Assembly: GCA_015068445.1 (NCBI GenBank)
Contig: SVKN01000002.1
Location: 1 to 64,000 of the forward strand
Source of the DNA: Oscillospiraceae bacterium
GTDB lineage: Bacteria; Bacillota; Clostridia; Oscillospirales; Butyricicoccaceae
Direction: 5' to 3'
DNA: 64,000 nucleotides
A program made the position numbers and the translations under genes. Below are positions 1-12,826 of the stretch, in pieces. The notes beneath the pieces were generated by a model. The model saw nothing but the letters and a program-made list of their open reading frames with translations. It did not search any database and was not told the origin of the DNA. Numbering within the stretch: position 1 is the first letter of the stretch; every line of letters starts with the position of its first letter.

Positions 1-4906
<4,906 letters not shown>

Positions 4907-5089
4907 AGTCAGCTTCACTCCTTCATAGTCTCGTCAACATGACGGCGCGCCCGTTGTATGGCGAGCGATCGATACGCCGGGGTGCGTTGTATCTTTCGCT
5001 CTTATTTCGGCTTTTTGACTTGCAAAGCGCCGAAAGATTTGGTACAGTATTTTTGTGATATGGTACAGGCTGGATACGTATCGATGCAG

Positions 5090-5117
5090 TTTAGTATTAT
5101 ATCACTTTTTTTATAAT
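5090..5117 (+). promoter_or_regulatory. Weak candidate promoter for the gene at 5231, opposing the rpoB promoter
   Basis: TTTAGT (5090-5095), 16-base spacer, TATAAT (5112-5117). The -10 is perfect but the -35 is poor. Its spacer contains the -10 of the rpoB promoter on the other strand, so the two would exclude each other. No other promoter is visible for the downstream gene. Confidence 0.3.
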
Positions 5118-5124
5118 CGGTCAA
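5096..5124 (-). promoter_or_regulatory. Sigma-A promoter of rpoBC
   Basis: TTGACC (5124-5119), 17-base spacer, TATAAT (5101-5096) on the minus strand. It gives a leader of roughly 180 bases before rpoB. I found no leader peptide or L10-type motif in that leader. Confidence 0.75.
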
Positions 5125-5156
5125 TGCTGATTTTGTTAGTTTTTGGTGAGCAGAAC

Positions 5157-5195
5157 GGCCGGCTGTTGGCTAAATTGCCCGCAGCCGGCCTTTTT
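5157..5195 (+). terminator. Terminator-like hairpin ahead of the 5231 gene
   Basis: GGCCGGCTG (5157-5165) pairs with CAGCCGGCC (5182-5190) and is followed by five T on the plus strand only. No plus-strand gene ends before it. It is therefore either a leader attenuator for the gene at 5231 or a block to antisense transcription. It cannot serve rpoB, which reads the other way. Confidence 0.5.
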
Positions 5196-5230
5196 CACAG
5201 GATCGGACGATATCACAGGGAGGGCATGAC

Positions 5231-5572
5231 ATGAAGGTCATCGACGTATACGAGCAGTATTTTGCGGCCGACGCCGTCGTCAGCGGCGTTGCCCGGAAGG
5301 GCGCCAAGGTGACGCTGACCGCCACCTCCGACGCCGGCGAGATCACCTATGAGGCGACGGTCACCCTCTTCCCCCACCGGGACGAGACCGACTTCGCCGT
5401 CAGCTATGACGCTTATGCCTCCGAGGTGCTGTATCACGGCAAGGGCCGCCGGTCGAAGAAGCGCGAGGCCGCGCTGACGGAGACGCTCTGGGAAGTGTTT
5501 GACCGTCTGGCCGCCTCCCTGGGCGGGACCATCGACCGCAGCGCTCCCCTGCGCGAGGCGCGTCACGGATAA
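5231..5572 (+). CDS. Conserved-looking hypothetical protein, 113 aa
   Basis: I do not recognise the family. The protein is soluble, with no signal peptide or membrane segment. Its middle looks like beta strands (KVTLTATSDAGEITYEATV) and a basic GKGRRSKKREAAL patch lies near residue 80. The ATG has a good Shine-Dalgarno (GGGAGG, seven bases away), and codon use resembles the neighbours, so it is probably real. It is a single gene divergent from rpoB, bounded by the hairpin at 5157-5195 and the bidirectional terminator at 5587-5616. No function is proposed. Confidence 0.75.
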   Translation: MKVIDVYEQYFAADAVVSGVARKGAKVTLTATSDAGEITYEATVTLFPHRDETDFAVSYDAYASEVLYHGKGRRSKKREAALTETLWEVFDRLAASLGGTIDRSAPLREARHG

Positions 5573-5586
5573 CGTTTTTCGCACGC

Positions 5587-5616
5587 AAAAGGCCCCCTCT
5601 TTCGAGGGGGCCTTTT
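5587..5616. terminator. Bidirectional intrinsic terminator
   Basis: AAAAGGCCCCCTC / GAGGGGGCCTTTTT hairpin with A/T flanks on both sides. It lies between the convergent genes at 5231 (+) and 5634 (-) and can serve both. Confidence 0.85.
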
Positions 5617-5633
5617 TGAGTTGAAGCAGATTC

Positions 5634-7052
5634 TTACCAGATCTCGGGCTTCGCGTCGGGGGGCAGCGCGCCGGGATAGGTCTCGCCGTCCAGCTCCTCC
5701 AGCCAGGTCTCGTGAGCCTTCTTGACCAGCTCGGGATCGGTGAGGAAGTCATAGGCCGTGGCGGCCATGACCTTGGCGGCGAACATGCAGCCCTTGTGGG
5801 CGACGGGGCCCTTGCCCTGGGCGACGACCTGCCAGGCGTGGCCCGGGGTGCCGGTGGCCAGCGTCACGGCGTTGAACTGGCCCGTGGGAACGACCCAGCT
5901 GACGTCGCCGACGTCGGTGGAGCCCTTACCGCCGCCTCTGGGGGTGACCAGGCAGTCCCACAGCGGCTCGTCGGCCATCTTGGAGCCTTCCTTGCCGAAG
6001 AGGTTCTTGGCCATGGTCTTCAGGTTCATGGCGTCCAGATCGGTGATGACCTCATGGAACTTCTGGGCGTAAGCCTTCTCCTCGTCGGTGTAGCCGATGG
6101 GCAGCAGCTCTTCCATATGTTTGCGGATCTGCTCGCTGACGGTGGGATCGGCGTGATAGTCGGAGTACGCGGCCACCTGACGGATATCGACGGTGGTGCC
6201 GGTGATCAGGGCGGCGCCGCGGGCGCAGTCGCTGACGCGCTCGAAGAGCTCCTTGACCTGGGTGACCTTGGGGGCGCGGATGGCGTAGAGCACCTGCGCC
6301 TCGGCCTGCACGACGTTGGGGGCCGTGCCGCCGGTGTTGATGATGGCGTAATGGATGCGGGCCTCGTCGATCATATGCTCGCGCATATAGTTGACGCCCA
6401 CGTCCATGATCTCCACGGCGTCAAGCGCGCTGCGGCCCAGATGGGGAGCGCCGGCGGCGTGGGAGGCCTTGCCGTGGAAGGTATAGAAGACGCGGAAGTT
6501 TGCCAGGGAGCCGGACTGGGTGACGCTGTTGATGGAGCCGGGATGCCAGGTGATGGCGATGTCACAGTCGTTGAAGCAGCCCTCGCGGACCAGGAACGCC
6601 TTGCCGCCGGCGTTCTCCTCGGCGGGGCAGCCGTAGTAGCGGATGGTGCCGGGCAGGCCCTTTTCCACCATGTAATCCTTCACGGCCACCGTGGCGGCCA
6701 TGGAGGCCGTGCCCAGCAGGTTGTGGCCGCAGCCGTGGCCCTCGCCGCCCGCGATGATGGGGGTGTGGACGGGGTTGTCGGCTTCCTGGGACAGACCGCT
6801 CAGCGAGTCGAACTCGCCCAGCAGCGCGATGACGGGCTTGCCGCTGCCGTACTCGGCGACGAACGCGGTGTCCTCACCGCCGATGCCTCTGGTGACCTTG
6901 AAGCCAAGGGACTCCATATAGTCGGCCTGCAGCTTGGAGGACTTGAACTCCTGGAATCTGGGCTCGGCAAAGCCCCAGATCTGATCGGAGATGTCCAGCG
7001 TCTGCGGCTGCCGCTTCTCCAGCAGAGCAGCCAGATCCTGTACGTAACTCAT
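5634..7052 (-). CDS. M20-family amidohydrolase, AbgB-like (p-aminobenzoyl-glutamate hydrolase subunit B type)
   Basis: Zinc-dependent amidohydrolase of the M20 fold, 472 residues. Metal-site motifs are visible: GEFDSLSG (79-86), GHGCGHN (105-111) and PAEENAGG (143-150). The C-terminal stretch GSTDVGDVSWVVPTGQF is characteristic of AbgB-type proteins, which cleave p-aminobenzoyl-glutamate or related N-acyl amino acids. There is no AbgA partner beside it, so the true substrate is open. An open frame extends 26 codons upstream, but the ATG at 7052 has AAGGAGG nine bases before it and fits the family N-terminus. Monocistronic, with its own promoter and a terminator at 5587-5616. A second M20 enzyme lies at 9309. 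Confidence 0.88.
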   Translation of the reverse strand: MSYVQDLAALLEKRQPQTLDISDQIWGFAEPRFQEFKSSKLQADYMESLGFKVTRGIGGEDTAFVAEYGSGKPVIALLGEFDSLSGLSQEADNPVHTPIIAGGEGHGCGHNLLGTASMAATVAVKDYMVEKGLPGTIRYYGCPAEENAGGKAFLVREGCFNDCDIAITWHPGSINSVTQSGSLANFRVFYTFHGKASHAAGAPHLGRSALDAVEIMDVGVNYMREHMIDEARIHYAIINTGGTAPNVVQAEAQVLYAIRAPKVTQVKELFERVSDCARGAALITGTTVDIRQVAAYSDYHADPTVSEQIRKHMEELLPIGYTDEEKAYAQKFHEVITDLDAMNLKTMAKNLFGKEGSKMADEPLWDCLVTPRGGGKGSTDVGDVSWVVPTGQFNAVTLATGTPGHAWQVVAQGKGPVAHKGCMFAAKVMAATAYDFLTDPELVKKAHETWLEELDGETYPGALPPDAKPEIW

Positions 7053-7101
7053 AGGTGTTTCCCTCCTTGTTGATTTAGAGCATAAAATTGCTTTCATCCA
7101 G

Positions 7102-7130
7102 ATTATACACACATGCGGAGCATTTATCAA
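7102..7130 (-). promoter_or_regulatory. Sigma-A promoter of the AbgB-like gene
   Basis: TTGATA, 17-base spacer, TATAAT on the minus strand, about 50 bases before the ATG at 7052. Confidence 0.75.
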
Positions 7131-7151
7131 GAGTTTATCGGCAGATTGGAC

Positions 7152-7183
7152 AAAAAAGAGCCTCTCGCACGGAGAGGCTCTTT
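7152..7183 (-). terminator. Terminator of the hisS-HAD operon
   Basis: AAAGAGCCTCTC (7155-7166) pairs with GAGAGGCTCTTT (7172-7183); on the minus strand it ends in six T. It begins four bases after the HAD stop codon. Confidence 0.85.
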
Positions 7184-7186
7184 GAC

Positions 7187-7807
7187 TCAGTACAGCTTCA
7201 TCAGGTCGCGGATATCATGGATGGACTTCTTGGGGTCTTCGGCGCGGCCGAAGCCGTAGGCGGCGAAGAGGAAGGGGACGTTCGCCTCTTTTGCGGCGCG
7301 CTGGTCGCCGACGGTGTCGCCGACGTAGACGGTCTCATCCCAGCCGTTGCGCTCCATGACGAGGCGGATGTTCTGCCCCTTGGTCAGGCCCGTGGTCTCG
7401 GCGTCCTCGTGGTCGGCGAAGTACTTCTCCAACCCGTGATAGCTGAGGAACGCCTCGATGTAGCCCTTCTGGCAGTTGCTGACGATGTACAGCGGGTACT
7501 TCTTCGACAGGTGATCGAGGGTCTCCTCCAGCCCGTCGAACAGGACGCCGCCGACCTTTGCGACGTGGGCGATCTCCACCTCGGTCAGGTGGGCGAAGAC
7601 CTCCATGGCGCGCTCCTGTGTCAGATACGGGAACAACGTGGTGGCGATGCCCAGCGGAGGCAGGCCCATGACGCCCTTGATCTCCTCGTCAGAGGGGCGG
7701 CGAACGTCGGGGATGTCCTCGCAGGCCCGCTTCCAAGAGTCGCTGACGGCCTGCAGGCTGTTCCACAGTGTGCCGTCCAGGTCGAAGCCGATGGCGAACT
7801 TACTCAT
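7187..7807 (-). CDS. HAD-superfamily hydrolase (phosphoglycolate-phosphatase-like)
   Basis: Phosphatase of the haloacid dehalogenase fold, 206 residues. Motif I is FDLDGTLWNS with nucleophile Asp9 and acid Asp11. The Ser of motif II is in IVSNCQKG, and motif IV is VGDTVGDQ. The helical cap follows motif I, as in Gph/PGP-type enzymes, so a small phosphorylated metabolite is the likely substrate. The start codon overlaps the end of hisS by eight bases, implying translational coupling. Exact substrate unknown. Confidence 0.88.
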   Translation of the reverse strand: MSKFAIGFDLDGTLWNSLQAVSDSWKRACEDIPDVRRPSDEEIKGVMGLPPLGIATTLFPYLTQERAMEVFAHLTEVEIAHVAKVGGVLFDGLEETLDHLSKKYPLYIVSNCQKGYIEAFLSYHGLEKYFADHEDAETTGLTKGQNIRLVMERNGWDETVYVGDTVGDQRAAKEANVPFLFAAYGFGRAEDPKKSIHDIRDLMKLY

Positions 7808-9164
7808 GGTCTTCCTCGATGATGCGAGCGTTTTTGCGGCTCTCGACGGAGGCCTGCAGGATGGCCAGCGCCTCGTCGTAGGTCAGCGTCTGCTGCTCGC
7901 CGGTCTGCATGTTCTTGAGGCTGACCTTCTGCGCGGCGATCTCGTCATCGCCGAAAATGGCGGCATAGGGGGCCTTGAGCTTGTCGGCGTAGGCCATCTT
8001 TGCCTTGAACTTGCGGCCCTCGTAGTAGATCTGCGTCCGCAGGCCCTGCTCGCGCATCTGACGGGCGAAGGCGATGGGGGCCGACAGGTCGTCGCTCATG
8101 GGCAGGACCAGCAGGTCCACGGCCGAGGGCGCGCCGGCGGCGCTGATGTATTTCTTGTCGTCCAGCACGAAGAACAGGCGCGTCAGGCCGATGGAGATGC
8201 CCACGCCGGGGAGCTTCTTGTTGGTGTAGTACCCGGCCAGATCGTCATAGCGGCCGCCGGAGCAGACGGAACCGATCTCGGGGTGGTCGAGGAGCGTCGT
8301 CTCGTAGACGGTGCCCGTGTAGTAATCGAGGCCGCGGGCGATGGTCAGGTCGATGCCGAAGTTCTCCCGGGGCACGCCGAAGTCGCCCAGATAGCGCACG
8401 ACCTCGCCCAGCTCCCGGACACCCCGATCGAACAGCTCGTTCCGGCCCTCGTACTCCTTCAGACCCTCCAGGATCTCCTCGGGCTCGCCGGTGCGGGAAA
8501 TGAAGCCCGCGATCATCTGCTGATCCTTTTCCGAGACGCCCATCTCGCTGAGCTCGGCCATGACCTTTTCGAGGCCGATCTTGTCCAGCTTGTCGATGAC
8601 GCGCAGGATGTCCATGGGCTCCAGCTCGCAGTCCAGCATGTTGAAGAAGCCGGAGAGGACCTTGCGGTTGTTGACCTTGATCTTGAAGCGGGTCAGACCC
8701 ATTTTGACGAAGGTATTGTAGATGATCGAGGGGATCTCCGCCTCGTTCTTGATGTCCAGCTCGCCGTCGCCGATGATGTCGATGTCGGCCTGGTAGAACT
8801 CGCGGTAGCGGCCGCGCTGGGGGCGTTCGCCGCGGTAGACCTTGCCGATCTGGTAGCGGCGGAAGGGGAACGACAGGCTGCCGTAGTTCATGGCCACGTA
8901 TTTGGCCAGCGGCACCGTCAGGTCAAAGCGCATGGACAGATCCGTGTCGCCCTTGGTGAAGCGGTAGATCTGCTTTTCCGTGTCGCCGCCGCCCTTGGCC
9001 AGCAGGACCTCGGAGGCCTCCAACACGGGGGTGTCCAGAGGGTAGAAGCCGTAGCTGCCGTAGACCTCACGGAGAGTCTGCATCATGGATTCCATCTGCA
9101 GCTGCCGGTCGGGCAGCAGCTCCATAAAGCCCGCCAGCGTCCGGGGCTTGATCATGTTGCTCAT
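7800..9164 (-). CDS. hisS: Histidine--tRNA ligase
   Basis: Class II aminoacyl-tRNA synthetase that charges tRNA-His, 454 residues. Motif 2 is FRRYQIGKVYRGERPQRGRY. The histidine-binding motif is LTIARGLDYYTGTVYE, GGRYDDL follows, and motif 3 lies at GVGISIGLTRLF. The C-terminal anticodon-binding domain begins near residue 355 (VDLLVLPMSD). The ATG is preceded by GAGGTG at seven bases. No T-box leader (no AGGGTGGNACCGCG-type sequence) lies in the short 5' region. It is followed by an overlapping HAD gene. Confidence 0.96.
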   Translation of the reverse strand: MSNMIKPRTLAGFMELLPDRQLQMESMMQTLREVYGSYGFYPLDTPVLEASEVLLAKGGGDTEKQIYRFTKGDTDLSMRFDLTVPLAKYVAMNYGSLSFPFRRYQIGKVYRGERPQRGRYREFYQADIDIIGDGELDIKNEAEIPSIIYNTFVKMGLTRFKIKVNNRKVLSGFFNMLDCELEPMDILRVIDKLDKIGLEKVMAELSEMGVSEKDQQMIAGFISRTGEPEEILEGLKEYEGRNELFDRGVRELGEVVRYLGDFGVPRENFGIDLTIARGLDYYTGTVYETTLLDHPEIGSVCSGGRYDDLAGYYTNKKLPGVGISIGLTRLFFVLDDKKYISAAGAPSAVDLLVLPMSDDLSAPIAFARQMREQGLRTQIYYEGRKFKAKMAYADKLKAPYAAIFGDDEIAAQKVSLKNMQTGEQQTLTYDEALAILQASVESRKNARIIEEDHE

Positions 9165-9204
9165 CGTATGTCACCTCATAGAGTCAGATTCGATAGTTAC
9201 AGTC

Positions 9205-9233
9205 ATTATAAAGCATGTTGCGCCCCGGGGCAA
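9205..9233 (-). promoter_or_regulatory. Sigma-A promoter of hisS
   Basis: TTGCCC, 17-base spacer, TATAAT on the minus strand. It lies back to back with the plus-strand promoter at 9246-9273. Confidence 0.7.
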
Positions 9234-9245
9234 GTGTTTTTCCGT

Positions 9246-9273
9246 TTGCAAGGGCGGCCGGGTGTGATATAAT
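9246..9273 (+). promoter_or_regulatory. Sigma-A promoter of the M20D amidohydrolase operon
   Basis: TTGCAA, 16-base spacer, TATAAT, about 35 bases before the ATG at 9309. Confidence 0.65.
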
Positions 9274-9308
9274 AGGGCCATAGCAATCAAAAGCAAAGGA
9301 GGAACGGT

Positions 9309-10529
9309 ATGCTGGATGAAAAGACGCTGACGGCGGAGGTCGCCGCCCTGGAGCAGGAGGTCGTCGGGCACCGCCGGGCGGTGCACCGGATGGCGGAGCT
9401 CAGCGGACATGAGGTGAACACGAGCGCCTACGTGAAGCAGACGCTGGAGGCTCTGGGCATCCCCGTGCGGACCATGGAGGGCACGGGACTGCTGGGTATT
9501 CTTGATACAGGCAGGCCCGGGCCGCACATCGGCCTGCGCGCCGACATGGACGCCCTGCCCCTGCCGGAGGACGTCTGCAACCTCAGTCGGGAGCGCGTCG
9601 TCCGCTCCGACACGCCGGACAAGACCTGCCACGCCTGCGGCCACGACGCGCATGTGGCCATGCTGCTGGGCGCTGCGAAGCTGCTGACGGCCCATAAGGA
9701 CGACCTGTGCGGCATCATCTATTTCGCCTTCGAGTCCGGCGAGGAAAACGGCGCGGGCATCGCGCCCATGCTCAAGACGCTGGACGACTATCAGATCGAC
9801 ACGTTCTGGGCGATCCACGTGCTGTCTGCCCTGCCCTCCGGGACCATCTGTGTCAGCGCGGGCCCGCGCATGGCGGGCGCGGCGATCATCAGCCTCGACT
9901 TCATCGGCCGTGGCGGCCACGGCTCGCGGCCCGACCTGTCGATCAACCCCGTTTTCTGCGCCGCCAACTATCTGGTCAACCTGGCCGTGGCGTTCCAGAA
10001 CCAGATCGACGCCAACGAGACTGTGACGCTGGGCGTCACGTCGATCCAGGGCGGCGAGGCCGCCAACGTCTTCCCCGACAGCGCGAAGGTCCTCGGCTCC
10101 ATCCGCTTCTTCAACCGCGATGAGGGCGCGAAGGCCGCGGGCATCCTCAAGGAGGTGGCGACGGACACGGCCAAGTACCTCAACTGCCGCGTCGAGTTCG
10201 ATCCCCGCATGGAGCGCGTGGGCAATCCGCTGGTCAACGACGGCTATTATGCCGGGCTGATCGGCGAGCGGCTGCAGACGGTCCTGGGCGAGGGTCACGT
10301 GGTGAAGGCCGAGCCCTGGTACGCGTCCGAGTCCTTCGGCTATTACCTGATGCGCTCGCCGGGCGTCATGGCCCATCTGGGCATCAGAAACGAGGCGCTG
10401 GGCACCGGCGCGGAGCATCACAACTCCCGCTTCGACGTGGACGAAAGCGTGCTGACCACGGGCGTCCGCGCCACCGTGGAGTACGTTCTGACCGTGATCG
10501 AAAAGGGCGTCAAGCCCGCGAATGCATAA
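9309..10529 (+). CDS. M20D-family amidohydrolase (N-acyl-amino-acid / hippurate hydrolase type)
   Basis: Metal-dependent hydrolase of amide bonds in N-acyl amino acids or related conjugates, 406 residues. M20D metal-site motifs are present: RADMDALP (78-85), CHACGHDAH (107-115) and FESGEENGAG near 141-150. The central dimerisation domain starts near GRGGHGSRPD. It begins after AAAGGAGG and its own promoter. A C39-like protein gene follows after 12 bases, so the two are cotranscribed. Subfamily is clear; the physiological substrate is not. Confidence 0.92.
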   Translation: MLDEKTLTAEVAALEQEVVGHRRAVHRMAELSGHEVNTSAYVKQTLEALGIPVRTMEGTGLLGILDTGRPGPHIGLRADMDALPLPEDVCNLSRERVVRSDTPDKTCHACGHDAHVAMLLGAAKLLTAHKDDLCGIIYFAFESGEENGAGIAPMLKTLDDYQIDTFWAIHVLSALPSGTICVSAGPRMAGAAIISLDFIGRGGHGSRPDLSINPVFCAANYLVNLAVAFQNQIDANETVTLGVTSIQGGEAANVFPDSAKVLGSIRFFNRDEGAKAAGILKEVATDTAKYLNCRVEFDPRMERVGNPLVNDGYYAGLIGERLQTVLGEGHVVKAEPWYASESFGYYLMRSPGVMAHLGIRNEALGTGAEHHNSRFDVDESVLTTGVRATVEYVLTVIEKGVKPANA

Positions 10530-10541
10530 AGGAGGCTTATC

Positions 10542-11207
10542 ATGAAATACCTGAATCAGCTGGACTATCCGCACATGCTGTACAAGACCGGCCGCAAGCT
10601 GGACTACGACTATTATCTGGCCAACAAGGAGCGGCTGGATCAGACGGACTTCCACGCCCGCTTCGAGTTCAAGCCGGGCATGGAGCCCCTGGCCTCCAAC
10701 GCCACCGTGGCAAGGGCGGGCTGCGGTCTGTGCTGCGCCGTCATGGCCGCCGACCGTCTGAGCCCCGAGAGCGACTTCTCGCTGGTGGACGCGCTGGAGC
10801 TGTCCTACGCCTGCGGCGCGGACTACGGCATCGGCACCGAGTACGACAAGTACGCCCCCGCCTACGCCGAGAAGATGGGCTACGACTGGAAGGGCACCAA
10901 CGACCTGACTGAGGTGGACAGCTGGCTGCGGAACGGCGGCGTCGCCGTCGCCAAGGTGGGCGGCGACCGCAAGGACGGTCATATCGGCCTGTTCACCCAC
11001 GGCTGGCACTACATCATCCTCATCTGGAAGCGCGAGGACGGCAAGTACGCGATCCTCGACCCCTCCCAGACCCCCACGAAGTACGACGAGGAGGGCCGCA
11101 AGGGCCTCGTCGAGGTGGACGGCAAGCTGATCTACGCCGCCCCCGAGCTGCTGGCCGAGGAGACGAAGCTCTTCGACCCGGGGTTCTATCTGTTCAGGAG
11201 AAAGTAA
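10542..11207 (+). CDS. C39-like (papain-fold) cysteine peptidase family protein
   Basis: 221-residue protein with a likely papain-type catalytic triad. The Cys is in AGCGLCCAVMAADRL (Cys61), His in THGWHYIILIW and Asp in AILDPSQ. This is the layout of Peptidase_C39-like domains, although there is no export signal or ABC domain. It sits 12 bases after the M20D gene behind AAAGGAGG, so both enzymes probably act on the same class of peptide or acyl-peptide substrate. That link is inference from the operon. A strong terminator follows at once. Confidence 0.7.
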   Translation: MKYLNQLDYPHMLYKTGRKLDYDYYLANKERLDQTDFHARFEFKPGMEPLASNATVARAGCGLCCAVMAADRLSPESDFSLVDALELSYACGADYGIGTEYDKYAPAYAEKMGYDWKGTNDLTEVDSWLRNGGVAVAKVGGDRKDGHIGLFTHGWHYIILIWKREDGKYAILDPSQTPTKYDEEGRKGLVEVDGKLIYAAPELLAEETKLFDPGFYLFRRK

Positions 11208-11229
11208 AGGAACGTTCCAACGCATACGA

Positions 11230-11264
11230 AACCGCAGGAGCCGCGAGGCCCCTGCGGTTTTTTG
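11230..11264 (+). terminator. Terminator of the 9309-11207 operon
   Basis: ACCGCAGG / CCTGCGGT stem followed by six T on the plus strand, 23 bases after the stop codon. Confidence 0.85.
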
Positions 11265-11316
11265 CGCGCTCTCCCCTGCCATGATGCTTAGCTGAACCGG
11301 CTCTTTTGACATCGAC

Positions 11317-11374
11317 TCATCCCCGGTCAAACGATCTGCGCAGGCGGAAAGGACCCTCGACAGGCTCGGGATGA
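11317..11374. repeat. REP-like palindromic intergenic sequence
   Basis: TCATCCC (11317-11323) is inverted as GGGATGA (11368-11374). The right half reads, on the minus strand, GTCATCCCGAGCCTGTCGAG, a pattern of the small dispersed REP-like repeats found between genes in many bacteria. Only one copy is present in the window, so dispersal cannot be shown here. Confidence 0.35.
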
Positions 11375-11420
11375 CAGACCTGGAAGCCGTGCGCGTTTTA
11401 CGACAGCTCCCGATAGCATG

Positions 11421-11449
11421 AAAAAAGGACCGCCGAAGCGGTCCTTTTT
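11421..11449 (-). terminator. Terminator after rubredoxin
   Basis: AAAGGACCGC-cgaa-GCGGTCCTTT hairpin with six T on the minus strand. It closes the Rrf2-rubrerythrin-rubredoxin unit. The flanking A and T runs would let it work in both directions. Confidence 0.85.
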
Positions 11450-11461
11450 ATTCTTATTGAC

Positions 11462-11596
11462 TTAGGCTTCCGGCTCGAACTGGTCCTTGCCGACGCCGCA
11501 GAGCTCGCAGGCAAAATCCTCGGGGAGGTCTTCCCACTTCGTGCCCTTTTCCTCTTCGTCGTAGACCCAGCCGCAGACCTGGCATACGTATTTCAT
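11462..11596 (-). CDS. Rubredoxin, 44 aa
   Basis: Small iron protein with a single Fe(Cys)4 site. The protein starts [15 protein letters not shown] and has ligands Cys5, Cys8 (CQVC) and Cys30, Cys33 (CELC), with the spacing of a classical rubredoxin, though it is slightly shorter than the usual 52-54 residues. The ATG at 11596 has GGAGG nine bases upstream. It lies 24 bases after the reverse rubrerythrin and most likely passes electrons to it for peroxide reduction. Clear by sequence despite its small size. Confidence 0.93.
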   Translation of the reverse strand: MKYVCQVCGWVYDEEEKGTKWEDLPEDFACELCGVGKDQFEPEA

Positions 11597-11620
11597 TGGT
11601 GTGTCCTCCGTTGTGCTTTC

Positions 11621-12166
11621 TTATTTGCCGAAGTAACGATCCAGCAGGCCCTTCAGAGCCTTGCCGTGACGGGCCTCGTCGCGGGCCATCTCGTGGACGG
11701 TGTCATGGATGGCGTCCAGACCCAGCTCCTTGGCCTTCTTGGCCAGAGCGGTCTTGCCGGCGGTGGCGCCGTTCTCGGCGTCGACGCGCATCTGCAGGTT
11801 CTTCTTGGTGGAGTCGGTGACGACCTCGCCCAGCAGCTCGGCGAACTTGGCGGCATGCTCGGCCTCCTCATAGGCGGCCTTCTCCCAGTACAGACCGATC
11901 TCGGGATAGCCCTCGCGGAACGCGACGCGCGCCATGGCCAGATACATACCAACCTCGCTGCACTCGCCCGTGAAGTTCTCTCTCAGGCCCTGGACGATCT
12001 CGGGATCAACGCCCTGCGCGACGCCGACCACATGCTCGGCAGCCCAGCTCATCTCCTCGTCCTGCTTTTTGAACTTGGAAGCGGGAGCCTTGCAGATGGG
12101 ACATGCCTCGGGGGGCTCGTTGCCTTCGTGGACGTAACCGCAGATGCTGCAAACATACTTACTCAT
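11621..12166 (-). CDS. Reverse rubrerythrin (NADH/rubredoxin-dependent peroxidase)
   Basis: Cytoplasmic peroxidase of anaerobes that reduces hydrogen peroxide at a non-haem diiron site, 181 residues. The order is reversed relative to classical rubrerythrin: the rubredoxin domain is first (Cys6, Cys9, Cys22, Cys25; CSICG and CPICK). The four-helix diiron domain follows, with ligand segments [22 protein letters not shown] and [12 protein letters not shown]. The ATG at 12166 has GGAGGAG upstream. Its start overlaps the end of the Rrf2 gene by eight bases, so regulator and enzyme are translationally coupled. Confidence 0.93.
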   Translation of the reverse strand: MSKYVCSICGYVHEGNEPPEACPICKAPASKFKKQDEEMSWAAEHVVGVAQGVDPEIVQGLRENFTGECSEVGMYLAMARVAFREGYPEIGLYWEKAAYEEAEHAAKFAELLGEVVTDSTKKNLQMRVDAENGATAGKTALAKKAKELGLDAIHDTVHEMARDEARHGKALKGLLDRYFGK

Positions 12167-12596
12167 GGGAATCTCCTCCGTTTTCAATAATAGTGGGTTG
12201 CATAAAGTCGCTTACTTTTATTGCATAAAGCTTCTCGCGAAGCTCCTTGCTGATCTCGGAAAAAACCTGATGGAACCGGCAGCCGGTCTTGTCGATGACG
12301 CGGGTGCAGTCAAAATCGTCGCTGAGACAGTGGTTGATCTCCAGCGGGCCGTCGATGCACTCGATGACCGCGCCCAGGGAGACGTCCCGCGGCTCGACGG
12401 AAAGCTCGTAGCCGCCGCTGGAGCCCTTGTAGGAGGCGACGAGGCCGCCGGAGGCCAGCTTGCGCAGGATCTTCAGCGCGAAGCGCTGGGAGACGCCGGA
12501 GCGCTCGGAGATCTCGCGGGCGGGCAGCATCTTCCCCGCAGACGCGAGGACATACACGATGCGGACCGCATAATCGGCTTCATGTGTGATCCTCAA
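12159..12596 (-). CDS. Rrf2-family transcriptional regulator with a Cys triad
   Basis: Winged-helix repressor of the Rrf2/IscR/NsrR family, 145 residues. The family N-terminus ([18 protein letters not shown]), the HTH around residues 25-50 ([18 protein letters not shown]) and the wing (SSGGYEL) are all visible. Cys90, Cys97 and Cys106 are spaced like the Fe-S ligands of IscR/NsrR, so it may sense redox or iron through a cluster. The start is TTG at 12596, seven bases after GGAGGA; no closer ATG exists at the N-terminus. It heads the operon with reverse rubrerythrin and rubredoxin and probably controls it. Confidence 0.9.
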   Translation of the reverse strand: MRITHEADYAVRIVYVLASAGKMLPAREISERSGVSQRFALKILRKLASGGLVASYKGSSGGYELSVEPRDVSLGAVIECIDGPLEINHCLSDDFDCTRVIDKTGCRFHQVFSEISKELREKLYAIKVSDFMQPTIIENGGDSHE

Positions 12597-12625
12597 TGGT
12601 ACGTCCTCCTTTCATCTACGGTTTT

Positions 12626-12654
12626 AGTATACTTTATCCCGCTGCAAAAGTCAA
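12626..12654 (-). promoter_or_regulatory. Promoter of the Rrf2-rubrerythrin operon
   Basis: TTGACT, 17-base spacer, TATACT on the minus strand. The -10 forms part of the palindrome AGTATACT (12626-12633), which could belong to an operator. A dedicated Rrf2 site is not proven. Confidence 0.7.
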
Positions 12655-12686
12655 TCAAAAGCCATTGCTAACCTGTTAAATAATTT

Positions 12687-12712
12687 GCGGGGCAGGTTGA
12701 AGCCTGCCCCGC
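12687..12712. repeat. 26-bp palindrome, copy 1
   Basis: GCGGGGCAGG-TTGAAG-CCTGCCCCGC, a hairpin of ten perfect base pairs. An identical copy lies at 12940-12965, both preceded by ATTT. It has no strong U-tract, so terminator function is uncertain. Confidence 0.7.
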
Positions 12713-12771
12713 ATCAACTGTAACAAAGGCAGTTTTTATTTGAACGTGTCAGCGCTTCTTAACAAATCTGC

Positions 12772-12800
12772 TTTTTTGGCGGACATGCGCCGCCAAAAAA
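12772..12800. repeat. Inverted repeat, bidirectional terminator-like
   Basis: TTTTTTGGCGG (12772-12782) pairs with CCGCCAAAAAA (12790-12800) around a seven-base loop. It follows repeat copy A in the direction of the M14 gene's transcription. Confidence 0.55.
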
Positions 12801-12826
12801 ACACCTTAATAGCGAGCAAGGCGAGC

